A stretch of 64,000 bases of DNA from Flaccisagitta enflata (taxonomy: Eukaryota; Chaetognatha; Sagittoidea; Aphragmophora): positions 28,396,001 through 28,460,000 of the forward strand of contig OZ231126.1 in NCBI GenBank assembly GCA_965153355.1, in the 5' to 3' direction. Both the position numbers and the translations under genes were made by a program. The notes beneath the pieces were generated by a model that saw nothing but the letters and a program-made list of their open reading frames with translations, did not search any database and was not told the DNA's origin. This document shows positions 43,241 through 55,133 of this stretch, piece after piece. How positions within the stretch are numbered: position 1 is the stretch's first letter; the number at the start of each line of letters is the position of its first letter.

Positions 43241-43495
43241 CTCACTCCTTGGTGATGACCGTTAATAAAAGAGCGTCGCGCTTGAAAAAGGGTTTATGAT
43301 CTAGATGAGAAGATCAGATGAGATCAGAAGAGCGCTGTGCCAGAAAGAACATAATGATCTAGATGAGAAGATCAGTGAGGATCAGATGAGGATCACAGCA
43401 AAGTTGGATGAAGTAGCGGAGATCGTGACGGTGAGATAATCATTAATCAGACCAAAGCCAAGCAAAGCCAAGCGCGAGATGCAGATAACCTCCTC

Positions 43496-43496
<1 letters not shown>

Positions 43497-43565
<69 letters not shown>
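43497..43565 (+). repeat. (GA)n tract
   Basis: About 34 units. Preceding 43,290-43,420 has a loose repeat of ATGATCTAGATGAGAAGATC. Nothing recognised in 43,570-44,500. Confidence 0.95.
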
Positions 43566-43569
<4 letters not shown>

Positions 43570-44504
43570 TTGTTTATAGGTGTCATATTGCATTGGTCGC
43601 ACTGATGTAACATGTACTTATTGACATCCAATATTGGCATCTCACTTCCAAAGACTGTCCAGCTGAAAAGAAACTACAAAGAACGGAAAAAAACCTGTCA
43701 GATTAAAAGAATTGCCATACTTGGACAGTGAAATTCAAAAAGTGCATCCCCACCAATCTAAGGGACGCAACATTGTCCTATAACCGCTTGCAGATAGACA
43801 GGGGCAGAAGCTGTTTGGAATTTGGTCATGGTACATCTCATAAACTCATTGCAATGGGCGATGATGTTAGCAGTCTTCTCGCATCGACCCGAAAAGCCCA
43901 AAACGATCGGATCAACACGAACAGAACGATTGTCTGATGGATTGACAGACATATCATAATAACGAATGTTGATGAGTTCCCGAACCGCAAATCGGCATCA
44001 TTAATGTACCCGCATGATGTAATAAATGTATAGTATTGCATAGTTATAAACTAATAATGTCTTTTTTTCTACACACTTTAACCGATAAAACTTGTGTATC
44101 AAAAACTCTTCTTATTTGCGTGGAGGCGATTCTATGTTGACCGGTCCGTCGGATTTTCTTTCTTCTTTTTTTCATTGCTACTAATGGTTTCTGCAACGCT
44201 GCCCTTAACCAAAATTGTTGATTTAATGTATCACTGCCAAGTGCCAACCAACAAGCGACAAAAACAGTCGATTATTCTGCCTTGTTGGTTATTTTACCAT
44301 CCGTTGAATCAACGAGATTGTCCGTAAATCAAATGCAGGGGGGGGGGAGTCAACAGCGACCCAATTTCATACATCCTTGTCGATATCACAACCGCAACTC
44401 TTTTTTTCTGTATCAAGTCTTTTCTTGGGTCTTGCGTGTATATACTATATAGTAAATAAAATCAAAAGGTTTGGAGATGGGGAAGAAAATAAAAGTCTGG
44501 AAAA

Positions 44505-44830
44505 GAAGAAAATTTTTTTTTTGAAAATTCAACACCTTAATGGTAATTACAAAAGATGATATTTGATACTACAACACAATTTAACACTATTTAAACCTTT
44601 AATACACTGTTTTAATGCTTTGTGGGAAAGAAAATCATAGATTTTGTAACGCGATGCGATACATCGCGGGGAAGAAAATCAAAGGCAGGGGGGAGGAAGA
44701 AATTAAAAGCCACTCAATTATATAGAGTAGATGTCGTCTAGATTTTGAAATATGGGGGAACTCATATAAGGAAAACAATTAAATGTAAAGGATTGATATT
44801 TGGAATATGAACTAATAAGAGGATACTCTG
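44505..44830 (+). repeat. Dispersed repeat, copy B, joined to a one-armed foldback copy
   Basis: 44505-44728 matches the repeat at 21935-22165 (TTTTGTAACGCGATGCGATA, GGCAGGGGGGAGGAAG). 44723-44815 matches one arm of the 41683-42254 palindrome (GTAGATGTCGTCTAGATTTT). The junction is direct, suggesting one parent element. Confidence 0.6.
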
Positions 44831-45080
44831 TGAGATATCATTAACTTTTTTGGAAATATTTTATTTTTCTTCTTGTCAGCGTGAAGCACAACCGTTTGCG
44901 TGTCACTGAAGCGTCTTCAAATCATTTGACTTGAACTCAGCCGGAATTAAGTGGTTACTGGTGAGTCGAAACGGTAACAACCGACAGACGGATTGTGTCA
45001 ACTAGTTTTTGCCAGTTTATCCATCAACTCTGCTATAATACAAATGACCAATGACTTTTTTCAACTGCTTCAGGTCAACC

Positions 45081-46076
45081 ATGGACTCTCCCAGCAATGA
45101 CACATGGCTCAATATCATTGAAGAGCCAAGCGTTTTGAACAATTGGAATTGCTCTAAATACCAAATCTTGGCCATCACATACGGAGATCCATGTTTAGCG
45201 TCGATGAGTTGCGTGGGACTCGTGTTCAACCTTCTCGTCATAATCGTCATTCGCAAGTCAATGGGGATCAATGATCAGCGAACTCAAGCGCAGATTCATC
45301 TCACGTCCCTGGCCTTCTCCGACATCGCTGTCCTCGTCGGTGCAAATTCGCTCGCAATTGTATGTTGGCAATACGACTTCTGCTCCCTCGGTAGTCAAGC
45401 GAAACACTGCAAGGCGCCTTTTGATGGCGCTTCGTTAATCCATCTTCTGTTTTACGCAGTGAATCGATCCTTGACCCTCTTCATATCTTTCGTACGATCC
45501 TGGTCTCTGATGAATGTTTCGAATGCCCTTCATAATCAAAACAAGTCGCAAGGTAGAATTTTGATAGAATTATGTGTCTTCACCTCTATCATTACAATCG
45601 TAAATATAGTCCTTATACTTTTTATAGTATCAACCTAATATATTTTACCCAAATGGTTCAAATGTCCTAGATACATTTCTTTCGCGTGGGGTGGCTTTTT
45701 CTACTCAACGCTGATGATCGTGATGGAATTCGTTTTAGCCGTTTTTGTTCTCGTAAAATTACGAATCCACCGGAAGTCGATTGATGGCAAAAAATCCAGC
45801 GCCAGCGAGGACGATTTTGAAAGATTAGTGGCGCTTGTGGCCCTAGTCTATTGTTGTAGCTGTCTCTTCACAATGATTGATTATGTCAACCGTTTACATG
45901 CCGATAATGAATTGGCGGCCCATGGATACCGATGGAAGTATTGGAATTTATTTTCTGTCATTTCCAATTCCAGCATCAATCTCATTATTTATCTTATTGC
46001 CTCTCGTAATTTTCGCGGGGCTGTTATCAGGTCGGGGATAAACCTCAAAGACGCATTGATTTCTTCAATAAATTGA
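45081..46076 (+). pseudogene. Rhodopsin-type (FMRFamide-receptor-like) GPCR frame interrupted by one TAA
   Basis: One continuous frame of 332 codons, broken only by TAA at 45636-45638. The ATG at 45081 (TCAACCATGG) was chosen over 45051 for its context. The N-terminus has NDT and NCS glycosylation sites. TM1 carries 'GLVFNLLVIIVI', TM2 'LTSLAFSDIAVLV', and the Cys before TM3 is 'KHCKAPF'. The usual DRY is 'VRSW'. TM4 is 'VFTSIITIVNIVLILFIV'. After the stop come TM5 'FFYSTLMIVMEFVLAVFVLV', TM6, and TM7 'SNSSINLIIYLIASRNF', a variant NPxxY as in invertebrate peptide receptors. The stop falls in extracellular loop 2. It may be a pseudogene, a null allele or an assembly error. The pyrimidine tract and CAG just before 45074 suggest a 5' UTR intron. 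Confidence 0.75.
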
Positions 46077-46433
46077 CTCATCGAATTTTCATTCTTTCGG
46101 TGCTATGGGTTAGACTTAGAACAGATGGATGGACTTAGAATGGATGTTTGTTAAATTAGTTAGTGAGGGATATTGTTCCACTTGTCATTCTACTTCCTTG
46201 ATAACGCCCTTCTCAAATTTAGACGAACTGGGATCAGAGCTTATTCCTAAATGTCTTTTGAATAAGGTTCAAAATTTTTGATACAGGCTGGCGGTCTCCG
46301 TTTACAACAATTTAATCATGATCCTATATCTCGACTGTTACTAAAGACTCCTCCTTTATCAGCAAATTTTGACGCCTTGTTTACTTTCGGATCATGATGC
46401 TACCCGTACATGACACAGATAGGTTCTGGATTT

Positions 46434-46650
46434 TTAGAAGCGTGCATGCGACTCTATAAGCCGCTATGTCGGTAGGTCTGTTGGTTTGTCGGTGCCTCGG
46501 TTGGTCTGTCAGTTGGTCACCCATAGCTTTTTCGGCGTTTTTGTGTGGTTTTTCCATTACTGCTCCTGCCCAAATGCTTGGGTTAGCCTTTGGAATCACT
46601 GCACCTACCCACCCGCACGCGACTTCAGTAGCCGTGCATCCGGCCATATT
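46434..46650 (+). mobile_element. GGCCGGATACACGG-family element, long form
   Basis: GCGTGCATGCGACTCTATAA, a GTCTGTTGGT-type core, CTGCTCCTGCCCAAATGC, and CCGTGCATCCGGCCATATTT. It lies 360 bp 3' of the receptor frame. Confidence 0.65.
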
Positions 46651-47559
46651 TGATACGTCCTCGCATCTCTGTGAGATGGTATGTCCTTCCGTTGGTCGGT
46701 CCGTCGATATGTCCATTCATTAAAACAGTTTTTGCCCTTTTTTGGCGGCGGCGATGTCATGCCCCGATGGAAACGATCTTTAAAGTGTTTTGATGGACCC
46801 GTTTGATGGGCCTTTTCGCTATCTGCCCGTCCATCTGTCCATCTACATGTCACACACGTTCAGCGCAAATTTCACTGTACGAAATGACACAGTGAGGACG
46901 CATCGTTGCCCGATAGGGCTTGTTTCTCTACTAATAAATCTGATTACCAACGTTTTTTTATTTAAAGTTTCCATTTTTCCGAATAAGCGGCTTCATGTTG
47001 GTTCTAACATTTTTTCAAGTGAAAGTCTTCGTTTTTCCTAAAACTGCATGAGAAAAAAAGTAAGTGTGCAGAATTCTATGTATAATTGAAGAGCCAATAG
47101 CCAGTTAACGCCAGTACTGAGATTGAAACACATTCCGTTTTACTAATTTGTGTCCAAAATCCCTAACTAACGCCTTGATTTTAGTAATTAAGTACTAAAG
47201 GGTAGTTGGAAAAAAAGATTATGAGAAATGAGGCCGGTTATAGTGCCCCTCAATTCGCAGATGGTTGGGGCGGGAGAGTAATGCAATCGTTTGCTATCCA
47301 AAGATGTTACCGACAGACCAACGGAGCAACGGACATAGACACTAGACAGCATCTTAAGAATTCCGGACTAAAAGCGGAAAATGAACCTGGCTTTTTCTCC
47401 CTGGACACCACTCCTTTTCATGCAGCACTGTATCATATGTAGGTACACCCTAAGCGAAATCCCAAAAGTGACCAATGACCCAATTTTTCGCCATAAGCCC
47501 ATTGGAACTATCCCATAGAAGCCAAAAAAAGTTATAGAGCACATTCGGTTCAGGTAGAC

Positions 47560-48456
47560 GCACGTAATTCCGTAAAATGCCGTAAAATACCGTAAAAATG
47601 GCATTTTTGCCAGTTTTTTTGGTCTAAAACCGTTGCTTTTGTCATATTATAGTCAAATATTGACGTTCTGGCACTATGACACATTCAAGCATATTTGCAG
47701 GCCAACCCGTCATCATTCAGCATATTTTTATGCCGTAAACTGCCGTCAAAATGGCATTTTTTACCGTTTTAAGGGGTTTTCTTGCTGTTGTAGATAGACA
47801 ACTACTCAAAAACTGCCAGAAAATGTGTACTTAGACCCGGGACACACACACTACAGAGTTTCAAAACATTGAGTTGGGTGTGAGTCTCATTTCATTGCCG
47901 TAAATGTTCGTAAAATGCCGTAAAAAGCTTTTATATTGGCATTTTTGACTGTTTTGTGACTACCAAACTGCTGCTTCTGTCAGAAAATGGTCAAACAATG
48001 ATAATCTGGCACTGAGACACCATCATGCACAAATTCATGTCAATCCGCCGTCATTCAGCATATTTCTATGCCGTAAACTGCCGTCAAAATGGCATTTTTG
48101 ACCATTTTTTGGGGTTTTTCTTCCTGATGTAGATGGGCAACTACTCAAAAATTGCCAGAAGATGTGTATTTGGACCCGGGACACACATACTACAGAGTTT
48201 CAAAACATTGAGTTGGGTTTGAGTCTCATTTCATTGCCGTAAATGTTCGTAAAATGCCGTAAAAAGCTTTTATATTGGCATTTATGACTGTTTTTTGACT
48301 ACCAAACCGCTGCTTCTGTCAGAAAATGGTCAAACAAGGATAATCTGGCACTGAGACACCATCATGCACAAATTCAAGTCAATCCGTCATCATTCAGAAT
48401 CATTTTTTGCCATAAAATTTTGTCAATATGGCACATTTGATCATTTATTGGTTTTT
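47560..48456. repeat. 338-bp tandem array, two full units plus flanking partial units
   Basis: Units start at GCCGTAAACTGCCGTCAAAA at 47732 and 48070; a third begins at 48409 and is cut by the foldback at 48457. A diverged partial unit precedes 47732. Shared landmarks are GACCCGGGACACACA, GTTTCAAAACATTGAG and ATGCCGTAAAAAGCTTTTAT. Confidence 0.8.
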
Positions 48457-48879
48457 GGGCAGCGGCCCCGAAGGGGACAAAGTCCTGTAGAACACAGGGG
48501 GACTTTCGTTCGTCCATTCGTTCGTCCGTCAGTTCGTCCGTCCCCCCCAGGCCCTCTCAAGCCTGAAATCTGCCCTCTCAGGCCTGAAATCTACCCTCTC
48601 AGACCTGAAATCTGCCCTCTCCAGCCTGAAATCTGCCCTCTCAGGCCTTGGATCTGCCCTCTCTTCTGAAATCTGCCCTCTCAGGCCTGAAATTTGTCCT
48701 CTCAAGCTCTGCTCTCACAGATTCAAGGCCTGAGAGGGCAGATTTCAGCTCTGAGAGGGCAAATTTCAGGCCTAAGAGAGCCTGGGGGAAATGGAGGGAT
48801 GGACGGACGGATGGACGGACGGATGAATGAAAGTCCCCTTGTGTTCTACAGGACTTCCTCCTCTTTGGGGCCGCTGCCC
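48457..48879. mobile_element. Foldback element, GGGCAGCGGCCCC family, copy 3, inserted in a 338-bp tandem array
   Basis: Arms 48457-48545 and about 48790-48879 are complementary. The core holds CCCTCTCAGGCCTGAAATCT units that switch to the opposite strand at about 48717, so almost the whole element can fold on itself. It interrupts the third 338-bp unit of the neighbouring array. Confidence 0.85.
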
Positions 48880-49028
48880 TGCTTTCTCTCAAACGGAACA
48901 ACGGATGGACCATCCGACGGAGCAGATGTAGATGCATAAGGCTGCAAATGTCATTCTAAATCCCAAATATTGTATAGAAGTGATTGATTAAGTATAATTC
49001 AAACAATAAAATGAACAAGGTTGAAAAT

Positions 49029-49205
49029 TTTTAGTCATGTGCTACGTGACTCTACACCCCGCTTTGTCGGTCCGTCCGTTGGTCCGTCCATCCGTCAGTC
49101 TGTCCAACCGTCCATCACACTTTACTTTTTTTGGGTTTTTGCGGTCTTTGACCTCACTGCTCCTGGCCAAATCATCAAGTGACATCAAATACGGCCCCTG
49201 CCCAC
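49029..49205 (+). mobile_element. GGCCGGATACACGG-family element, long form, 3' end replaced
   Basis: TTTTTAGTCATGTGCTACGT, GACTCTACACCCCGCTTTGT, a (CCGT)n core and GGCCCCTGCCCACCAATGCC. The GGCCTTGTT end is not found; a GGTACC/CTCGG-rich stretch follows to about 49340. Confidence 0.55.
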
Positions 49206-49695
49206 CAATGCCTTGCGGGACCCCTTGGGCAGGGTCGGCCGGTCCCTCGGCACGGTAGGGCTGAATACCGGAAGTCGGGAGCTTGGTATGGGCAGGGGCA
49301 TTACCGGGGCTCGGTATTGGGCCTCGGTACCAGGTAATGGTACCAAAATCTATCAAGAATATAAGTCATATTCTATCTATGTTGCTCAAAACTCAACTCA
49401 AAACTCAACTCAAAAACGAGAAAAAGAGAAACACATGAGAGTTGAAATGGGATAAATGCAGAATATGCTGCAAACTCATTGCAAATTATTTTGTAGGGCT
49501 GTATGGCATTCATTTTCTATTCGTCCTCATATTCAAATTGCGCAAAAATATAGTCCTCCATGTTAAGTTGATGCAGAGAAAGATCTTAGCATATTTGAAC
49601 GTTTCATGAAATCAAAGAATGCCAATGACAAAAGTAACTTTTAATCATCAGGTTTGAATGAATTCTGATTTATTTCATGTACTTTCATTTTCAAG

Positions 49696-49906
49696 ACTGA
49701 CATGACATACACAAATAGAGAAATGGGGAATTGTTTAGCAAAAGTCATGGAGCCTTTTCAGAGCGCAAAAACTATAAATTTTACATGGGAGGGAAAGACT
49801 CGATGTTTCGATGTTTATTTGTCAATGATCGGAATTGAAGACAATCCCTCAAGCGTGATACCTGGTTATTCCATGCCATTTATGCTCTTCGAGTTTTTCC
49901 TTTGTT
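49696..49906 (+). CDS. Orphan exon candidate, product unknown
   Basis: I do not recognise the product. The sequence looks coding: a good acceptor (ACTTTCATTTTCAAG) is followed by 70 codons of balanced composition, including 'MGNCLAKVMEPFQSAKTINF' and 'RCFDVYLSMIGIEDNPSSVI'. It ends at GTT|GTGAGA with a (GA)n tract directly inside the putative intron, as at the kinesin exons. No neighbouring exon was identified. The MGNC could be an N-myristoylation start if the ATG at 49732 is used, which is speculation. Confidence 0.3.
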
Positions 49907-49938
49907 GTGAGAGAGAGAGAGAGAGAGAGAGAGAGGGT
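49907..49938 (+). repeat. Short (GA)n tract at the orphan exon donor
   Basis: GTGAGAGAGAGA: the first GTGAGA could be a splice donor. Downstream 49,950-50,460 is very A-rich with AAAATTGAAA-type degenerate repeats and no gene. Confidence 0.8.
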
Positions 49939-50625
49939 GAGAAAGACGACTGACTTATTTCAGCATTTGTTTTATGATAATTCTGAAGTTCTCCAGTTAA
50001 CTATGTAGGAGAATAATTGATCATTTTTGTTTATTTTTTTTCATCAGAATACATATAAAGTTGAAAGAAGTAAAAACTAGAGAGTGAAAAAATTGAAAAA
50101 TAGCAAGTCTAAAAAAATTATATACCAAAACAATTGGTGAAATTGATTACAAAAAATGAATATGAAATGAAAAAAATTGAAAGGTGAAAACAAGAAAAAA
50201 AGTGTAAAGTAAAAAATCAAAATACAACAAAATGAAATAAAAAAAAGTGAAAGATTTTGAAAAGTGAAAGATTTAAAAGTAAAAGATTTAAAAAAATGAA
50301 AGATTTAGAAAAATGAAAAATTTAATCAAAGTACTTAAATTTTTTTCCTTCATTTATAAATTTTTTTCTTTATTTATAAATTTTTAACCTTTATTTGTAA
50401 AATGATCCCAGAACATCCACCATGAATCTAAAAAAAAATGTCTGAAGAAACAATATTTTCACCACCACCACCAAAAAACGGGAGGGGTACTAGGTGGTGG
50501 TGGAATAAAAGGAAGTGGTGGTGGAGGAGGAGGAAGAGCACAGGTTCGGGATATTCATCAGGTCCCGGGATTTCGGGACAAGTTGATGTCCCGGCATGTC
50601 GGGAGCTCGGGACCTAAGTCCCGCC

Positions 50626-50682
50626 AGGCACTGCTGCCCACCCGCAGGCAACTGGGGTAGCCGTGTATCCAGCCTTGTTTGA
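50626..50682 (+). mobile_element. GGCCGGATACACGG-family, 3' end only
   Basis: GCTGCCCACCCGCAGGCAAC and AGCCGTGTATCCAGCCTTGT. It follows a (GGTGGT) and GGGAC-rich stretch at 50460-50625. Confidence 0.5.
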
Positions 50683-50691
50683 TTCGACCCA

Positions 50692-51335
50692 CCTGTTTTT
50701 GGCCTGTTATGGCCCTGGTATGAGTGTTTAATGGTCCAAATGAGTATATTTTTCCTAGTTCTGAGTGGTTTGAGTGAGATTGGCTAAAAGATTCCAAATA
50801 ACAACGATCAGAGTGAAGAAAATGCCAATTTTCGCCATTTTAGGCCATTTTTGGCCTGATTTTGGCCTGCTATGGCCCTGATATATAGGTTGAAGGGTCC
50901 AAATGAGTATATTTTTCTTAATTCTGTGTAGAATGAGTAAGACTGGCAAAAATAATCCGAATAACAACGATCAGCTTGGAGAAAGTGCTGATTTTGGCCA
51001 TTTTTGGCCGTTTTTGGCCTGTTTTTGGCCTGTTATGGCCCGGAGATAAGTGTTTAATGGTTCAAATGAGTATATTTTTCCTGGTTCTGAGTGGTTTGAG
51101 TGAGATTGTCAAAAAAATTCCAAATAACAACGATCAATTTGAAGAAAATGCAATTTTTTGCAATTTTAGGCCGTTTTTGGCCTGTTTTTGGCCTGTTTTG
51201 GCCCCGGTGTAAGTCTTCAAAGGTCCTAATGAGTATGTTTTTCCTAGTTCTAAGTGGAATGAGTGATATTGGCAAAAAAATTCCAAATAACAACCATCAG
51301 CTTGAAGAAAATGCTGATTTGAGCCATTTTTGGCC
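50692..51335. repeat. About 165-bp tandem array (TTTTTGGCCTG...AATGAGTATATTTTTCC), four units
   Basis: Units begin near 50694, 50857, 51014 and 51180, each with GGCCTGTTATGGCCC, CAAATGAGTATATTTTTC, TTCCAAATAACAACGATCAG and GAAGAAAATGC. The last unit runs into a TTTTTGGCCA palindrome (51325-51378). Confidence 0.8.
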
Positions 51336-51379
51336 ATTTTTGGCCATTTTTGGCCAAAAATGGCTCAAAATGGCCAGAA

Positions 51380-52975
51380 ATTGACTTCAAATCTCGACAA
51401 ATGTGCAAATCAATTGTTTTTGATGTAATTGAATCTCTTTGAAGGGGTCTGAACCCTGAAATTTCAGATTTTCAAATTTTGACCAATTTTGCCCATTTTT
51501 CATCAAAAATTAGGCCACTTCTAGGCACTTTGCACACGTTTCACTCACATCTAAACTATAGCAAATGATTTCAAAGGTCAAAATCAACCTGTATGCAACT
51601 TTTCAGCTTAATTTAAGAATTTTTGACCAGTTTATACCCTTTTTTCAAAATTCTTGTTGGTAGGGTAGTTGGGCCGGTCTGCAAATTGACTGCAAAATTT
51701 GGATCCAAAACATCAAACATAATGTAAAGACATAGTCTCCTGCTAAAAATTGACATTCTCACTTAATTTTGTTAAGAGATAAATTGATCTGTTTTTTATC
51801 GAAAAATGACATTTTTTACATTTTGCCAAATATGGTCAAAAATGGCTGAAGTTCCACCAGGTTCCTCAAAAATTGACACTGGTCCCTAATTGTACACTCT
51901 TAGGGCTACCAAATTCTGGAAAAAAAATGCTGGGACTTTCTGGGGCTATATGACTTTGAGAACTACTTTTTGCTCATTTTTCATAAAAAAAAATCAAAAA
52001 TTAAGATTCTTTGATTTTCCCCCCAAAATTTTAAACCCAGGTCAAATTTTTTTTCCTGATGTCAGTAGAGGTGCTCAATACCTAACCAGCAAAAAAATCC
52101 GCATATCAAAAATCCAATTTTTGGAGCCGAAATGACTGTTTTTTCACCCGCATGTCATTGCAAAAAGGAGACAGTTTTTGACACAAAAATGTCATCGATT
52201 TTTGACTTTGAGAAGCTCGTGACGCCGCTGTAGCTCTAAAATAGGTCTAAAAAAGTTGGTTTGGTCTTAGTTTATGTTTTTCCTCGCCTTCTAGACCAGT
52301 GTTGATGCCCATTTCTCAAAATCAATTTTTGACCCCCCAAAGTTGGCCCTGTGTTCACTTTTCGTAGAGATACGGCACAGTGTGCAGAAACGTCGACGAA
52401 ACCAAGCAATTTTTGGTCGCTTGTTCGCTGTTTTAGAACACCTTTCGTTTGATGGTAAGTCTTTAGGGCCGGATTTACGGGCACCCCCTGGCAGCGTGCG
52501 GTAGGGTTGGGGCAATTGGGCGGGAACGATTATGCTCAAAGAGGTCAAAAATGCATAAAAAGTTAGTGTAACTGGCATGGCAGGCAATCAGACCGACCAA
52601 CTGACGGACCGGATGGTCAGCGGTATTCGATGCCCCTCAGTTATTGCATGTGTTAATGAGTTGGTGAGAGGGCAGCGCCTCAAGAGGGGTTAGTGACCTG
52701 TGGTTGGGAATTACTTTTGGGGTAAGACAATGGCTCATGGGCTGCAATCTGAACCACAACACTAGGATTTGCGTTTCCATGCTAAGATTTTGACCTTGAA
52801 GACTAGGCATAGGGCCTTGAGGCTAGGATTTAAGCCCCTAGTCTGTGATTTGAGCCTCAGTACTAGAATATGGGCCTGAAGACGGGGATTTGGGCCTTTG
52901 AGAGGGGGGGGCGAAGGAGAAGAAGAGAAGGAGAAAATTCCTCATATGAAAAAGCATAGGTCCCTTTTGGTGTCA
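51380..52975. other. Gene-free AT-rich stretch
   Basis: No exon, element end or array could be supported. Part of it has degenerate 'GATTTGGGCCTTGAGGCTAG' units (52755-52905) that recall the core units of the foldback at 10844. Confidence 0.5.
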
Positions 52976-52979
52976 TATA

Positions 52980-55133
52980 CAGTGTGTTTCACATCAAATT
53001 ACACCACACCCCCCTCTGGATAGCCCCCCAAAGAAAAACCAAAAAACCCATTCTGGGGACCCCAAGATTTATCATCTAAGATGTCATGGCTACACAAAAC
53101 AACATCAGACTAAATCATTTGAAGGCAAAATTTGGGAAAAAGTCACTTTTTATGCAAAAATCAAGCATTTTTTGCCATATTTGGCACTTTCATAGTTAAT
53201 ACAGCTTCCAAAACTTTTAAAAAAATCTAAAAAGTGTAAGATTAGCTAATTTGTAACTAGTTTTACCTTTTCAAGCTAGTTTTGATGGATATTTCAAAGA
53301 TTAGAGCAAAAAAAAATCACTTAAAACCAGAAAATCGAGTTTTTATCTGCATTCTTTTGCCTAAAATCATTCCAGCTACATCAATAAGCCTGTAAACTAT
53401 AAAAAGTGTGTGGGAACAGTTGAAACTCATATGGTTTTACCATTTTAAGTTAGTTTGAAGAAATATTTAATTTTTAAAAGCTAAAAAAAATGACTTAAAA
53501 ACAGTAAATTTAAGCTTTTTTTAGTATTTTTAAACTGAAATGATATCAATACTTCCAAACTATTTCATGCAAGTAAAATATATATATTACATACAGTAAA
53601 GTACATAAACATACATCTCACCTTTACATATATTCTTATGTATATGTCACTATTCTGTATTTTTAAATATATTTGAAATCAGATTAAATCTTCAAAATAC
53701 TAAAATATTTTATTTCATTAGGGTTTTTTTTTTCATTTTTAAATTTTTTAGTGATATCTCTTTTAAACATTTTACCCTCCTGAAGAGCCGAAAAAATTCT
53801 TGTTTTTACTTTTGGGGCCATGCAGAGAGGGGTGTAGGGATGACCGACATAGTAGCATACCTGGGTGCGCACAGGCAATCAAACGCCTCTGCTTTGATAT
53901 AAGCTGAAACCACCGATGAATTTTGATATCGTACTATACTCTAAGAAAGACTGTGTAATTTACAACATCAGTGTTTCGCCCAAGATCAACTAAGACGCCT
54001 GATTTCCACAGATTTTTTTTTCACTTATAAAGTAACAAAGGTTTTCAATTCAAAATTTGAGAAGCATTCAAACGAAAAATTTCATCAATACAAAAATATA
54101 TTTTATCAAATTCTATGAAAAATATAGATTAATGAAAGATTTTTTTTTCTTCAAACTAACTTAAAATGATAAAACCATATGTATTTCAACTGTTCCCACA
54201 CACTTTTTATAGTTTACAGGCTTATTGATGTAGCTTGAATGATTTCAAGCAAAAGAATACTGAAAAAAGCTCGATTTTCTAGTTTGAAGTGATTTTTTTT
54301 GCTCTAATCTTTGAAATATCCATCCAAACTAGCTTGAAAAGGTAAAACCAGTTACACATTAGCTATTCTTACACTTTTTAGATATTTTCTATAGTTTTGG
54401 AAGCTGTATGAACCGTGAAAGTGCCAAATATGGCAAAAAATGCTTGATTTTTGCATGAAAAGTGACTTTTTCCCAAATTTTGCCTTCAAATGATTTAGTC
54501 TGATGTTGTTTTGTATAGCCAAGACATCCTAGATGATAGTTTTTGGGGTCCCCAGAATGGGTTTTTTGGTTTTTCTTTGGGGGGCTATCCAGAGGGGGGT
54601 GACCAAAGAAAACGTTGCCATTTTACTTTGAAACAGGGTAGATCAATTCTGAAAAAAGTTTCATGCAGAAAAATTGTTCCAATTTTTTGTCCCCAAATTT
54701 CATAGAGCTGAGTTGAGAACTCTGTTCTCTACATCAATTCATAATAATCTTTAGATTTTGGAGGGACAAAAAATGGTGAAAAACACTCATTTCTTGATAT
54801 TAACAGAGAAACATTGAATCAATGCTAGTAAAATTCTGTTTATTTATTTTTATCAAATTATATGATCTAAACTATCAAATGAAAAAAAAAGTATAAAAAC
54901 AAAAAAAATTGTTTAGAAATAATCAATTTCAATATTTTTTTCATTATTGGACTGAAAATTGACTGTAATTCAAATTGGGTTAGTGGTCAAAATTTTCCGC
55001 CCAGGTCTATGAAATTTTTCTATAAAAAATTGGAACTATTTTTCTACAAAATTCTTTTTTCAGAATTGATTTATGATAAGTCAAAATCAAATGGCAACGT
55101 TTTCTTTCGTGTAATTTGATGTGAAACACCCTG
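52980..55133. mobile_element. 2.15-kb nested foldback element with TA target duplication
   Basis: The left end is CAGTGTGTTTCACATCAAAT and the right end is its near-perfect complement ending ATGTGAAACACCCTG. Both are flanked by TA (52978-52979, 55134-55135), the Tc1/mariner-type signature. Inside are two palindromes in series. Arms about 52995-53470 and 54150-54600 are inverted copies of each other; so are about 54605-54760 and 54980-55115. No transposase frame is seen. It is probably a non-autonomous element, with a smaller foldback forming one side. Confidence 0.8.

Noticed and set aside
43728-43937. 69-codon frame 'MKFKKCIPTNLRDATLSYNR...'
   Set aside because: Composition is plausible, but an overlapping antisense frame is equally open, no acceptor or donor was found, and no family is recognised.
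45051-45080. Start of the receptor at the earlier ATG (45051)
   Set aside because: The sequence between 45051 and 45073 looks like a polypyrimidine tract ending in CAG (an acceptor). The ATG at 45081 has better context.
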